Source: Chlamydoabsidia padenii
Lineage: Eukaryota; Mucoromycota; Mucoromycetes; Mucorales; Cunninghamellaceae
Length of the DNA stretch: 64,000 bases
Assembly: GCA_025330725.1 (NCBI GenBank)
Contig: JAIWND010000002.1
Span: 2,040,501-2,104,500, forward strand
Direction: 5' to 3'
This document shows, in pieces, positions 11,751-21,786 of the stretch; the stretch's first letter is position 1; the number at the start of each line of letters is the position of its first letter. The position numbers were made by a program, and so were the translations under genes. Below the pieces are notes generated by a model, which made no database searches, was not told where the DNA came from, and saw only the letters and a program-made list of their open reading frames with translations.

Positions 11751-11811
11751 GTAGCTCACCATAGAAAACTTTGGCTCGTGTGGACGGGCTCCACTCCATG
11801 TGGACGGGATT

Positions 11812-11834
11812 CGAGGGCCTCCAACGGGCCCTCG
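11812..11834. repeat. GC-rich inverted repeat (8-bp stem)
   Basis: CGAGGGCC and GGCCCTCG are perfect complements separated by seven bases. The flanks carry two copies of TGTGGACGGG about 20 bp apart. The block is strikingly GC-rich against its AT-rich surroundings. It could form a hairpin; no role is known. Confidence 0.6.
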
Positions 11835-12374
11835 CCCGTGTACACAGGAATTCGGGATTTCAACATTCAACACATGTTACAAGCCCGAAAAGTTTTATTT
11901 TTCATTTCCTCACTTTCAAATAGCGGTGCTCAAAAGCTAGATAAAAGAGAGAGGGACAAACGATTTGTTTTTTAAGAGGCGTCGTGCCACTTTAATCTTC
12001 TTCTTTCTTCTTCTTCCCTCCTTTCTCTTTTTCCTCTTATTTACTCGCCTTTAACATGGCATTATGACTGTACTGCATCATTGACGATGGATTGAAAAAC
12101 TACTGATTACAAGTCAACTTTCGCCAACTACCACCACTTACAACGAATACACAACTTTAGCACAAATATGAAACTCACGATGGTTGGGAACGGATAGGCG
12201 AAGATGAACAAAAGCGGTGACGAAACAATTGACTCTGTGGTAATGGGGTATGTTTGACTAATGGCGATGAATCTCTAACGGAGGGAAAGAGGATGGTAAT
12301 GTGAAACTGTCTGCACCCTTCATCAAGACTTTGATACTAATACTTTTTTTCTCTCTCTTTTTTTTTATGTTTAG

Positions 12375-12953
12375 GTAGAATTGATACATACTAACTTCTT
12401 GTATATGGACTATGTACTGGTGATGGACATACTAGGGAAAAAGGTAAAGCGATCAAACAACAGGGAAGGAAGAAAAAACAAGGAGGTGCTGTAAAATGGA
12501 CCTTTCTCTTTAGAGTCAACAGCTTCATCAAGGCTCTGATACTACTACTTTTTTTTTCACTCTCTCTCTCTGTCTAAGCGAATAGGTGGCCCAAAGACCA
12601 GTAAACGCAGGCCACAACTTGGACAACTGATTATCTATTTACCTGAATCGACGTCTATGGTGCCAATTCTGTATAACAATGACCAGCAAGGGCTTCAGTT
12701 GGACGGCGGTTTCCTACCATGGAACTCATTGAACTATACCGCCACTTTACGCCAATAACAAGACAGCCATCCTCCTCACCACCATCATCCTCTTGATCAC
12801 AACTGGGGCTATTCGGATGTCAAAATGACCATTGGTCCAACAGGATTCATATATAATGGCGCAATCCCTGCGAAACAGTATGCCTTCTGGAAAACAATGG
12901 CGATCGGAACGGATACAATGGGGAAGTATTGTAGTAGATTAGGTTTATTGTAA
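12375..12953 (+). pseudogene. Unrecognised gene remnant with an in-frame stop
   Basis: From 12588 to 12953 one frame reads 122 codons, broken only by a TAA at 12756-12758. The part before reads PKTSKRRPQLGQLIIYLPES and on to GGFLPWNSLNYTATLRQ. The part after reads DHNWGYSDVKMTIGPTGFIY and ends at a natural-looking TAA. Composition is protein-like on both sides, so the stop probably arose by mutation; the context CAA-TAA-CAA suggests a C-to-T change in a glutamine run. A possible upstream exon at 12375-12443 is flanked by AG and GT but does not join in phase, and no intact start is seen. I do not recognise the family. Stop readthrough is an alternative to decay. Confidence 0.5.
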
Positions 12954-13242
12954 TATAGTGTTAAATTCAATTTTATTGTCAATAAAGTCTTGTTTTATGA
13001 TTATGGGCCATAATGTGTCTATCACTAATGACGGGGTACTATGAACGATTTAACATGTTGGATAATGATGATGCGTGGTGCGTTGAGTCCTAACCGTCTG
13101 CTGTTAATGTGGGTAATCGGCACACAATCGGAGTCGGGATTTCAATGTTGTGTAATTCATGCACAAGTAAAAATGAATAACAGCCATAGATATGATTGAT
13201 AGACAATGTTTTATTAAAAGTTTAAATTTATGATAAACTAAT

Positions 13243-15431
13243 CTAGCTTGTATGACATTGACCAGAGGCTTTATTTTTGTTGGTATAGCTTGGAGGTGGG
13301 ACATCAATGGCAGGATTTCCAGCAAAGAAACCATTGGGGCGTAGAGTATAACCGCAAGTTTCGACTGGCATGATAGGACTATCAATTGAAAAAAAAAAAA
13401 AAAAAAAAAATTAGCACGTATCTTCTTCTTTCAACCCCTCACCCTCCCTCTGTTTACTTACAAATCCTCCACGCGGACAATATGATTCAAACCAAAGGTG
13501 AAATAAAGCACCACATCCTTGTTTCGTATCGATTGGTTTGTCCTTGTCCAAACAGGTAACCCCATGGGTTCGTGGCTCTGAATAGGATAGAAGCCGGCAG
13601 GATAGAGTTGATGATCGACATAAGGAGTGACCCAAAGAGTTTTTGTAGCAAAAGTGGCGCGCTGGGCCACGACCGAGTCTTGTTTAGGCAACAAAGGTGG
13701 AGTATGGTTGGATGTCAGAGTGTAGCCCACCGGTTCGTGACTATAAGGATTGAGCTTGTTTTCGTTAATGATCCGCCACGTGCGCCCTTTAGTTGCATCA
13801 GCCATAGTTTTGGCGTTATCAGTATTGTCGAATATAGTGCTGACAGGGTAAAACGCATTGCCAAAGTCATTGTCGTGGTGTCCTGTAGGAAGTTCAGATG
13901 GTATCACGTCGACCTGAGCTACAGAGTTGTTGATGCCGTCCAGCATAGGGTCGATTCGGGCACAAAAGTGATGCTGATGGTGCTGTGCATTCAATTGAGG
14001 TGAGATCATGGTGCCGTAGGGTCGAGGATCTTCGTCTTTGGCCAAGGCATGTGTGTTCAATTCCCCGGTCGCTTTAACTTCATATTGAATTGTGCCATCT
14101 TGATAAAAGTAGTAGTACATTCCATAATCATAATTGGCGGCAGTAACAATCTATTGTACAATCAAGTTAATACCATGTGTGATCATCCCGTGTTTTTTTT
14201 TTATTACCTGTGAGATCACCAACCGCCGAGATCGAGCCGAGTAAGAGCCATGACCACGATCATCCGTATGTTTCTGTAAAATACCAACGTCTTCTTCATG
14301 GATGCAAATAGCATTAGCGATTGTTCTTGGGGCGCCATGCATATCACATACTACTGCATCAAGGTATTGGATTGAGCCTACACAGTCGCAATTCAGTCGG
14401 AGAGAGTTGGTCATGGCGCCGAGGTTAAATTCACCCACGTCAAGTGCCATTTTGCGATTATAAATGTCACCGGGATGACCATAAGGAACAACCATTTCAG
14501 CTAGAGCCAGTCGGTAGATCAAAGGTCGTGATTTCCCGCCGTCATTATACCGAATGTTGTAGAGCACCAAACCTTCACGATAGCTAAAACCAATATAAAT
14601 GCCCCATTTTTGCCATGCCAGATCGCGCCCAGTTAATGTGAAACTGACACCTTCAGGTTGGGTAATATGGATGGGTTTCAGGTCCTGTCGCAAGTTTTCA
14701 AAGCCCAGTTGTTCAGGAAGATATTGTCGGTTTGTCATTGGTACGCCTGTCCGAGTGTTGTTGGGAGTTGTTCGATGTTCGATACTGAGGACTTCACCCT
14801 TGTTTATGTCTATATAAAAAGAAGAAGATTAGACACATGATACCTTTTTTTGGGGGGGACGGGAGGGACATTACTACTTTCCATAGATAGGATAAAAGTC
14901 CAATGGATGGGCATACTGATTGTCGTTCTTGGAAGTCCGCAGATAGAGTAATACTTGGTTCAGTCGTTTGTTGTTGAGTGTTTTGTGGCGACTAACCGTC
15001 CAAGCATCACCATAAACCATAGACATGTCGGTGATACCCAACTTTGCACATTCTTCAATTACAAGTGGGCTAGTTCTAATGTTATTTGCGGCTTCTTCCA
15101 TTTCGTCAATGTGTATACCAGGCTGACCTTTGACCACAGGTTGATCCCAGCGTGTAATGGCTTGCTTTGTTAAAGAGACTACCAGTTCATGAATCTTACC
15201 AGAAGGACGATCAAGTAGAACCACCAGTGCTTCACGTTCAATTTGACAGGAGGAGGAGGAAGACCAACCAAGATGTGCCAACATTTGTTCCTTGGGGGGT
15301 TCATAAAGGGACACCGAATTAAAAATGTAGTTGGTTTGATCATCACTACGCGCGCATCGTACGATTGACACTACTTGTTCAAGTTCACCAGCATTGAGAG
15401 GATCCAAAGGATGAGAGTGATCGTTGGTCAT
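13243..15431 (-). CDS. Copper (primary) amine oxidase
   Basis: Four exons on the minus strand: 15431-14882, 14809-14208, 14150-13462 and 13378-13243, giving 658 aa. It oxidises primary amines to aldehydes, releasing ammonia and hydrogen peroxide. The topaquinone precursor is Tyr391 in the N-Y-D-Y signature. The catalytic base fits Asp307 ([10 protein letters not shown]). Copper ligands fit His442 and His444 (HHQHHF) and His607 ([17 protein letters not shown]). All catalytic residues are present, and length matches the peroxisomal/cytosolic fungal family. The C-terminus HTS is not a standard PTS1, and no signal peptide is visible. Joining PIY to DINKGEVL in the conserved frame requires intron 1 to start with GA (GAAAGT) instead of GT. 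If that intron is not spliced, or is spliced at the next GT, the frame breaks, so function depends on this site. Confidence 0.88.
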
Positions 15432-15825
15432 GAATTATTAATGTGGGTGAGAAAAAAAAAAAAAAAAAAGAAAGGAAGAAAGAGGAAAAATAAAAAAAAG
15501 ACCTCCTTAAAAGTCCCAAGTTTCGGTTCAAAATGGCGTCGCCGGGGTTCGAAATAGTGTGTAACAGAATTTTAAGCATTAACGGTTTTACATGGATGAC
15601 AGGCACAATAGCCAAATGCTCTAGTGAATCAGGACGATGCATTACTATCATTTGCAAAGTACTATTTATGTTTATATATATATATATGGTGGTTTTTTTA
15701 TTTATGAATGATGGTAATTAATGTGATAAATAAAGTAAGGCACGCATAGTGACAACCCAGATGGACTGTCATTATACTATAAAATAAATGCATTAATTAA
15801 CTATATTACTACCACCAAGAGTGCC
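15432..15825. other. Intergenic between bHLH 3' end and amine oxidase 5' end
   Basis: Two minus-strand genes flank this interval. An A17 run lies at ~15452-15468, a GCCGGGGTTCGAAAT variant of the recurrent element at ~15541 (about 110 bp upstream of the amine oxidase start), and an (AT)n tract near 15675. No gene is supported. Confidence 0.6.
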
Positions 15826-18122
15826 CTAGGAATCCACCACATCCTCTAGCCTTTTCAATCGAGCCAAACGTTTTTCCTTTTCCAAACGCTTTTCTTCGGC
15901 TTCCATTTGACGTTCTTCATCAGTGACCAATGGCATACCAAGTTGTGTCCGTAAAAGCTTGATTTCCTTCGCCATTCGATCCAGTTTGGTGTCCTTTTGC
16001 TTGTTGTCCGATTTCAGTCGTAAGATGTATTCGTAAGAATGTTGCAAGAGCACAACCTTACTCATCTGTTTCACCTTTTTTTCACGCTCCACCTTGGTTG
16101 TTGTTGTTGTTGTTGTTTCCGTCGCCTCTTGTTCCAGTCGTTGTAATTCATCCTCAGCCACAAACACCTCCAAGAGTTCAGCTCGTAACGAATCAAAGTT
16201 TTGTTTCAATGTATCCCTTCGTCGTTGTTCGGCTGCTTTATGTGCTGATCGACGATTTTCCATGCCTGATTGAATGTTGGTGTTAAAGTCGATCCCCAGG
16301 CTCTTTGCTTGACCTTCACGTAGATTCTGATAGTTGCTTTTGGTGGCTAGGATGCTGGCAGCTTGATGCTCGTCGATGGAAGAGAGTCTTTTGCCGTTGG
16401 GTTGTAATGAAGGTGAGATCAGTGGTTTCAATGCACGTGGTGAGTTGGTGATACTGCCACTTGGAGACATCATGATGCCTGCTGTTGATGTGGATGGGCG
16501 TAAGACAGCTGGTGATGTTGGTCCCGCAACACCCTGATCTAATGTTGCCATGTCACTCCCAGAATGATGATGGTGTAGTTGTTGTTGATATAACTGTGAG
16601 CTAGGTAATAATGCTGGAGGAGTAAATGCCGCTCGTGGATAGGATATACGTTGTCTTTTGGTTGATAATGGTGATGCTGTTGCTGAGACAAGGTTGTGTG
16701 TTGCCTTTTTTCCAGTTGTGGTTATACTAGATGGTGGAAGCATAGCATCAGGAAGACTCATCATGTTGTCAATGATTGAATCGTGAGTTGGAGTCCTTGG
16801 TGATAATGCAGCAGCAGTAGCAGGAAGACTATTGGTATTGTCGTTAGAATAGGCTCCATTCACTGTGTCGTTACTGATGTGGTATTGTTTACCAGATCCC
16901 AGTTTCATCAATAAGGAAGGAGTTGCAGGTGCAATGATATGATGTCTATTGTTCTGTATATGATTGACTGATTGTATTTGTTTCCCCCCATTGTTGGTGT
17001 GTAATGGATGTATTCCCGGAGATCTTGAGTGAGTAGTCGGATTGAATTGTGGACTGGACATTGCGATCTTGTGACGCAAAGTTTGTTTGGCCTTGGTGAT
17101 CGACGGCGATGAATGTGATGCATTAATTGGCGATGGGGCTACTGATCTGTGGACTGGTGACAATGGTGATGATGATGATGCTGTTAATAAAGGTGATATT
17201 GTTACAAATGCTGGTGAAGTAGGTGCCGAGGACGATGAGGAAGATGAAGAGGACGATGAAGATGATAATGCTGGTGGTGTTGATTGGACCATATGAGATC
17301 GAAGTTGCTGTTGTTGCCGTTCAATGAGAGCCAATCGTTCCTCAAGTTCCTCTGGTGACTGTCCATCTTGAAGGGTTGGATTAACGCCAATCATCGGATC
17401 TGAAGTTACTATTGCTGTTGTTGAATAGTGGTTGACCTGATAGTTGTGTTGTTGTTGAGGACCCAGTGCTGGAGATGTCAAGGGTGAGAAATGAGCATCC
17501 CCACGAAGATTATTATAATAATTGGGTGGAATGGCTGGTGACATTAATGGTGTGAAGAATACCTACAAGAAAAATTAAAGTTTTAGAATAAACATGTATA
17601 TCCATATGTAAAGAAACACGGACTTGTAATATGCCATGTCTTCATTCCCCGCCTCCCGCGGCTCTTCCCCCCCCCCTTTTTTTTCCCTTTCCCCTCTTTT
17701 TTTTTTTTTTTTCTTCATTTTACCTCATCTTCCGGTAGATAGTCAGTATTATTACAAGTCATGGGTTGTTGTAATGGTGTATGATATTGCTTGTTAACAA
17801 CGTTGATAAGCGTAGGTGACATTAAATCAAAGTTGTTATTACTTGTTGTGTTGGTGCCAGTACTGTTTGTAGTTGTATCCAGTGAGGTTTGTGTTCGGTT
17901 TTTATTTGGTGAATCAATAAAAGTAATAGGAGATTGAGAGGTTTCTTGTTGTTGATTGTCGCTATTATGGTGGTCAAGTTCTGTTGTAGGCTGAAAGTCA
18001 GGTAGATCGATAAAGGCAAAAAAGTCAGAAGTACCCAAATCAGTTGTATCAATATCATGAGAGTAGGTGGATTGCCCAACTTGTTCCTTTGTTGTATCAA
18101 GCCCAAAAGAACCAAAGTCCAT
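15826..18122 (-). CDS. Class-B bHLH transcription factor
   Basis: Two exons, 18122-17724 and 17562-15826, give 711 aa. The C-terminal bHLH (~566-665) has the basic region SAHKAAEQRRRDTLKQ with His5, Glu9 and Arg13, the residue set that reads CACGTG E-boxes. The loop is long and carries a Thr run and charged residues. A leucine-rich helix follows helix 2 and probably extends dimerisation (zipper-like). The rest is low complexity, with Ser, Gln and Asn runs and repeated SPLTSPAL-type motifs (VFFTPLMSPAIPP, FSPLTSPALGP) seen in fungal bHLH regulators. The N-terminus is acidic (FFAFIDLPDFQP), a likely activation region. Orthology to Rtg3, Ino or Mondo types cannot be settled by eye. A CACGTG lies at ~18450, upstream of its own promoter. 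Confidence 0.87.
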
Positions 18123-18226
18123 GGTGTGTAGAGAGATTTATCAAAAACAAAAGACAAAAAAAAAAAAAAAAGAAAGAGAAAAAAAGAAACCTTTTTTGTG
18201 TTGCCCTTTTTTGGATGACCGCTCAG

Positions 18227-18240
18227 GCGGGTTTTCAATT
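18227..18240 (+). promoter_or_regulatory. GGCGGGTTTTCAAT element upstream of the bHLH gene
   Basis: A variant of the recurrent bipartite element, about 105 bp upstream of the bHLH start (minus strand) and immediately beside an A32 tract. Function is inferred from position only. Confidence 0.35.
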
Positions 18241-18241
18241 C

Positions 18242-18278
<37 letters not shown>

Positions 18279-18589
18279 CTTTGAACGTTCGTCTTTTTTT
18301 TTTCTTCCCCATCTCTTTCTTTCTGCAATTAAATGAAATTCCATCAAATTCCCACCTATGCTTTGTTACTTTGTTTGAACTCTGCGGTATGTTTGTTGGT
18401 TAAACAGTGGTTATCGACTGACAGGTTGGCTGTAGGTAAATCAAAAAAAGCACGTGCTGATATTTGTCAACCCCGTAACTTGGTACAGACTTTTGGTTTT
18501 ACTTTTAGGCATTGCTCTCGTCCTAACCTTGTATATGTCGGCGCTTGTAGGAATACTGATGACATGACTTGTACTAATTAAAGCTTCCT

Positions 18590-19238
18590 TTGATTTGTAG
18601 CCCTCTTTTATTACTAGAGTGCTCTCTCTACTACTTTGGTCCAACCATGGAATATCTTGATTTACTATCACTGACAAGAGGTTTGCGATGTGTCTCCTTT
18701 CCCTATGTGGCAACACTTGCTCGAAACTCGCAATTTGGCAACTGGATGATCTTTTATTCTGGAACAATCGTACTCTCTCTATCCCTCTATCTATCTAAAA
18801 CACGGCCAACAGATCATACGACTTTCCCAGCTACAACTTCAATTGGAACTTGGGACACATGATGAAATAGTAAGTTATGAAGAGGGGCCAAGGAACGAGA
18901 TGACATGCAAACCTGATCTCTTTATATATATATACATATAGGATGGTCTCGAATGATGGAACCTGGTATTAACACTTATATTTAGCCTAATGATTCTATC
19001 CAGTAGTGTAGATCCCTTCTTTATATTAGAACCCTCTCCCTACTTTTTTGGTTTTTTTACAATAAATCAAGAAACATATCCATGCATTTGACCTTATATA
19101 AATGATCTTCGTTGTGGGGAAGGAATTGGTTTAGGTGGTGGTGTATATAGATGGGCGTTAAACGCTGTGCCCGACAAAATGAATTGTATCACACGTGCAT
19201 GGAATCAACTGGAAAAAGAACGGCATCAATGCATTTAA
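18590..19238 (+). pseudogene. Possible decayed coiled-coil gene
   Basis: Several coding-like pieces lie in one orientation but do not join. One ends at 18869 before a good GTAAGT donor and reads LKHGQQIIRLSQLQLQLELG in its open frame, a coiled-coil-like helix. The next AG-flanked segment (from 18942) meets stops in the matching frame. A last piece, 19104-19238, reads LRCGEGIGLGGGVYRWALNA and ends in TAA. I could not assemble an intact frame and do not recognise the family. Chance open frames remain possible. Confidence 0.3.
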
Positions 19239-19686
19239 AGTAGATCTCCTGTCCCTTTATGCAAGGTGTGACATCGGACTTTGATAAAAGTTTGTTCAAA
19301 GATCGATAATGATTACGAAGGATCGTGCAGGGAAAGGAGAATTAAAATGAAGCAAACCTATTCACTTTGTCATTCAAGTCGGTCTTGATCATGTCAACGA
19401 TGCTAATTATAGATCCGATCCTTGTTTCATATCGACCATGGTGAATGGTGTCAAAAGTCCCTGGTAATTGATTCTGTGTGGCATTGTCGGGATGTGAATT
19501 CTTGGGCGGGAGTAGAATTACAAACTTGAAAGACGGAGAGGGGGGTTAATAGCGTCCTTCTCTTTTCCTTTTTTTCTTTTTTACAATTCAATCTACTTTT
19601 TTAATCCTTCCGCAACTACTTGGTGGAAATAAACAAAGACCACCAATAAAAACACGAAAGATACTTGAAATCACAGCAAATTAAAC

Positions 19687-20211
19687 ATGACGGATTATCC
19701 TGGTTACCTTTACAGCTTACTTGTCTTCACTGGTGGGGTTATTGGTTATGTCAAAGGTATTGTAATTTACTCCCCCCATTATATGATAAAGTACTAACTC
19801 AACTTTTTGTTTTTAGCTGGTAGTGTCATCTCTCTTGTTGCCAGCTCTGTTTTTGGTTTGGCTGGTGCGTATGGTGCGACCCTTGTCTCTCGTGATCCTA
19901 AGAATGTTGTATTCTCATTAGGTAAGTACCAACGCGGCGAACCGGTCAAAACTATTACTCATATTATTATTGATTCTAGTGGTCTCTTCGGTGTTGCTTT
20001 TTATTATGGGCTCGCGTTTCAGTAAGAGTGGAAAATTCATGCCAGCTGGCCTTGTCTCACTCTTAAGGTATGTATGTGTGTGGGATGGGAAGGAATTAAA
20101 GGAAAAGAAACAAATTCACTGGGAATGATACTGATTTCTCTTTTTTTTTTTTTTTTTTTCTATGGTAGTCTTATTATGGTGGCACGTTATGGATACCGAC
20201 TCTTGCAATAG
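19687..20211 (+). CDS. TMEM14 family small membrane protein
   Basis: Four exons (19687-19756, 19817-19921, 19980-20067, 20169-20211) give 101 aa, matching the ~100-aa TMEM14/UPF0136 family. Nearly the whole protein is four hydrophobic helices rich in small residues: YLYSLLVFTGGVIGYVKAGS, then LVASSVFGLAGAYG, FSLVVSSVLFFIMGSRF and PAGLVSLLSLIMVARYGYR. Human members sit in the mitochondrial inner membrane, and TMEM14C supports porphyrin transport for haem synthesis; whether this fungal protein does so is unknown. All splice phases and the conserved GSRF and KFMPAG motifs support the model. Confidence 0.9.
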
Positions 20212-21786
20212 GATGGATCATGGTAGAATAGTTGTACCGAAACTGTAGATATTATAGTTACCTATCAGTGTAGATGATTGGAATACTTTTTTTGTTTAAT
20301 ACAATAAACAAAGGGTTGTCGATTTACCACCCACCATTGGAATACAAATGTATACATAATAATGTTGGTAATCTATACTATTGATCCCTTGGAAAACTCA
20401 GCAATCAACATCACCGGGGAAACCTTGTGTGTTTCGGCACCACTCCCGACAAATTGTTAACATGGATACATGGGAAAAGGAAGTGGATCATGGCAGATGT
20501 GGGTAAGAGAATAGAATCTAAAAGATATAGTACGACTTGCCTCATAAGCATCATGTAAACGTATCACTCAACCTCGATCCATCACAGAAACAGCTACATA
20601 TGATATAACCGTGTTTGTGTTAAGGCGGAGCATCCTATCCCAATTTTAAATCAAGGTTTGATGCTATTTAAATAGAATGGAGGGAGGAGAAAAGCTTGGT
20701 GCCAAGAAAATAGACATATTTTACCATGTCATTGGGTTCATTACATGCTTAATTAATGCTATAATAAATTTTTCTATCACTCTTGTATGTGTTTGAACCA
20801 CTTGGAGAACTATTCGTGTGTATTTGAGGGCTCATTTCGGATCTCGGTCATATATATACTCCGTTGGCCAATCAAATTAACGGGATCATCAGTAAGCCGA
20901 AATCAAGAGTATGACATTTCGATCCCCCAAGAAAAAGGTACCATCAGCCGATTTACTGATCCACTGGATCGGTAAAAAATAAAGTGTGATCATGGTCCTG
21001 AGTACATTCTCTTCTTTTTGTATGCGTGTGTGCCTGTCTGTCTGGGCTGACAATCGATTAGATGGCCAACCAATCCATGTCTTCTTGCATATATACAGGA
21101 ACACATTATGCTAAGCATAAAAGCATAAAGTTGACATTGTTCCAATTCAAAAAAAAAAAAAAAAAAAAAAAAGGGGGAGAGCATTGTCGAAAGATAGATT
21201 TTCGGCACCGTGTAAGTCTTTCATGCATGATCCAAAAGTAAGATTGGAACAGTCAAATTGATGATAAAACATGGTTCATCAATACCAATTTTGCCTGATT
21301 CATTGATGACTGATCAATAGGAGTGGGGTTACTCTGATTACATGGCACAGTCATTTCATAAATCATTCAGCATCCTACTTCGGCGACCCTCCCCCCCCCT
21401 TTTCGATTTTCAAATCCCGCCGTTTCACAAACCTTCATAAAGAATAAATACTTGGCACTTTCCATTTTTTCGCCTTTCTTTCCTCTTCCTTTCTTTTTTT
21501 CGCTTTTTTTTTTATATATATCTTCTTCTTCTTCCAACTATCGGCTTTTGTGGATCTTACCTTGACTATAGTAAGTATGATTCAAAAGAAAAAGATGATG
21601 ATCAGTATCTTGACTGGATCGATCAAGATCGAAAAAAAAAAAAAAAAAAACTGACCAACTTATTTTCTTATTAGTTCTATTGGATTATCTCGAAAACAAA
21701 AAAAAAAACGATAATATCAACACCCATCACCCGATCCTGGCCCTCCACCAATTAATCTCCTTTCTTTACCAAAACAAGAAAAAAGC
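20212..21786. other. Intergenic and promoter of the GATA-like gene
   Basis: No gene is supported over ~1.2 kb. An A22-type run lies near 21150. TTTTCAAATCCCGCC sits at 21407-21421. The region from ~21480 looks like a 5' leader with pyrimidine tracts. A leader intron is likely at 21571-21674 (GTAAGT to TTAG), so transcription probably starts near 21500. Confidence 0.55.
21407..21421 (+). promoter_or_regulatory. TTTTCAAATCCCGCC element near the GATA-like gene leader
   Basis: The full recurrent element in its TTTCAAATCCCGCC orientation, about 100 bp upstream of the likely transcribed leader of the GATA-like gene. Inferred role only. Confidence 0.35.

Larger units (their letters stand above)
10018..13242. 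other. Large gene-poor interval with tandem repeats and a pseudogene
   Basis: This 3.2-kb interval has no intact gene. It contains the RAD5 3' region (AATAAA-like signal near 10050), an element TTCAAATCCCGCC at ~10314, a four-unit ~235-bp degenerate tandem repeat (10832-11746), a GC-rich inverted repeat (11812-11834), and a probable pseudogene (about 12375-12953). Poly(A) runs sit at 992-1022 and 1709-1746 past 10000. Confidence 0.7.
18123..19686. other. Intergenic with coding-like debris
   Basis: The first ~150 bp is the bHLH promoter: GGCGGGTTTTCAAT at 18227-18240 followed by an A32 run (18243-18274). From ~18330 to 19240 lie disconnected coding-like pieces, described separately. CACGTG occurs near 18450 and 19193. 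The last 200 bp before 19687 includes GGCGGGAG at ~19505 and pyrimidine-rich leader DNA. Confidence 0.5.

Noticed and set aside
17087..17296. Asp/Glu-rich plus-strand frame
   Set aside because: It is antisense to the Ser-rich region of the bHLH gene; such shadows arise from low-complexity codons.
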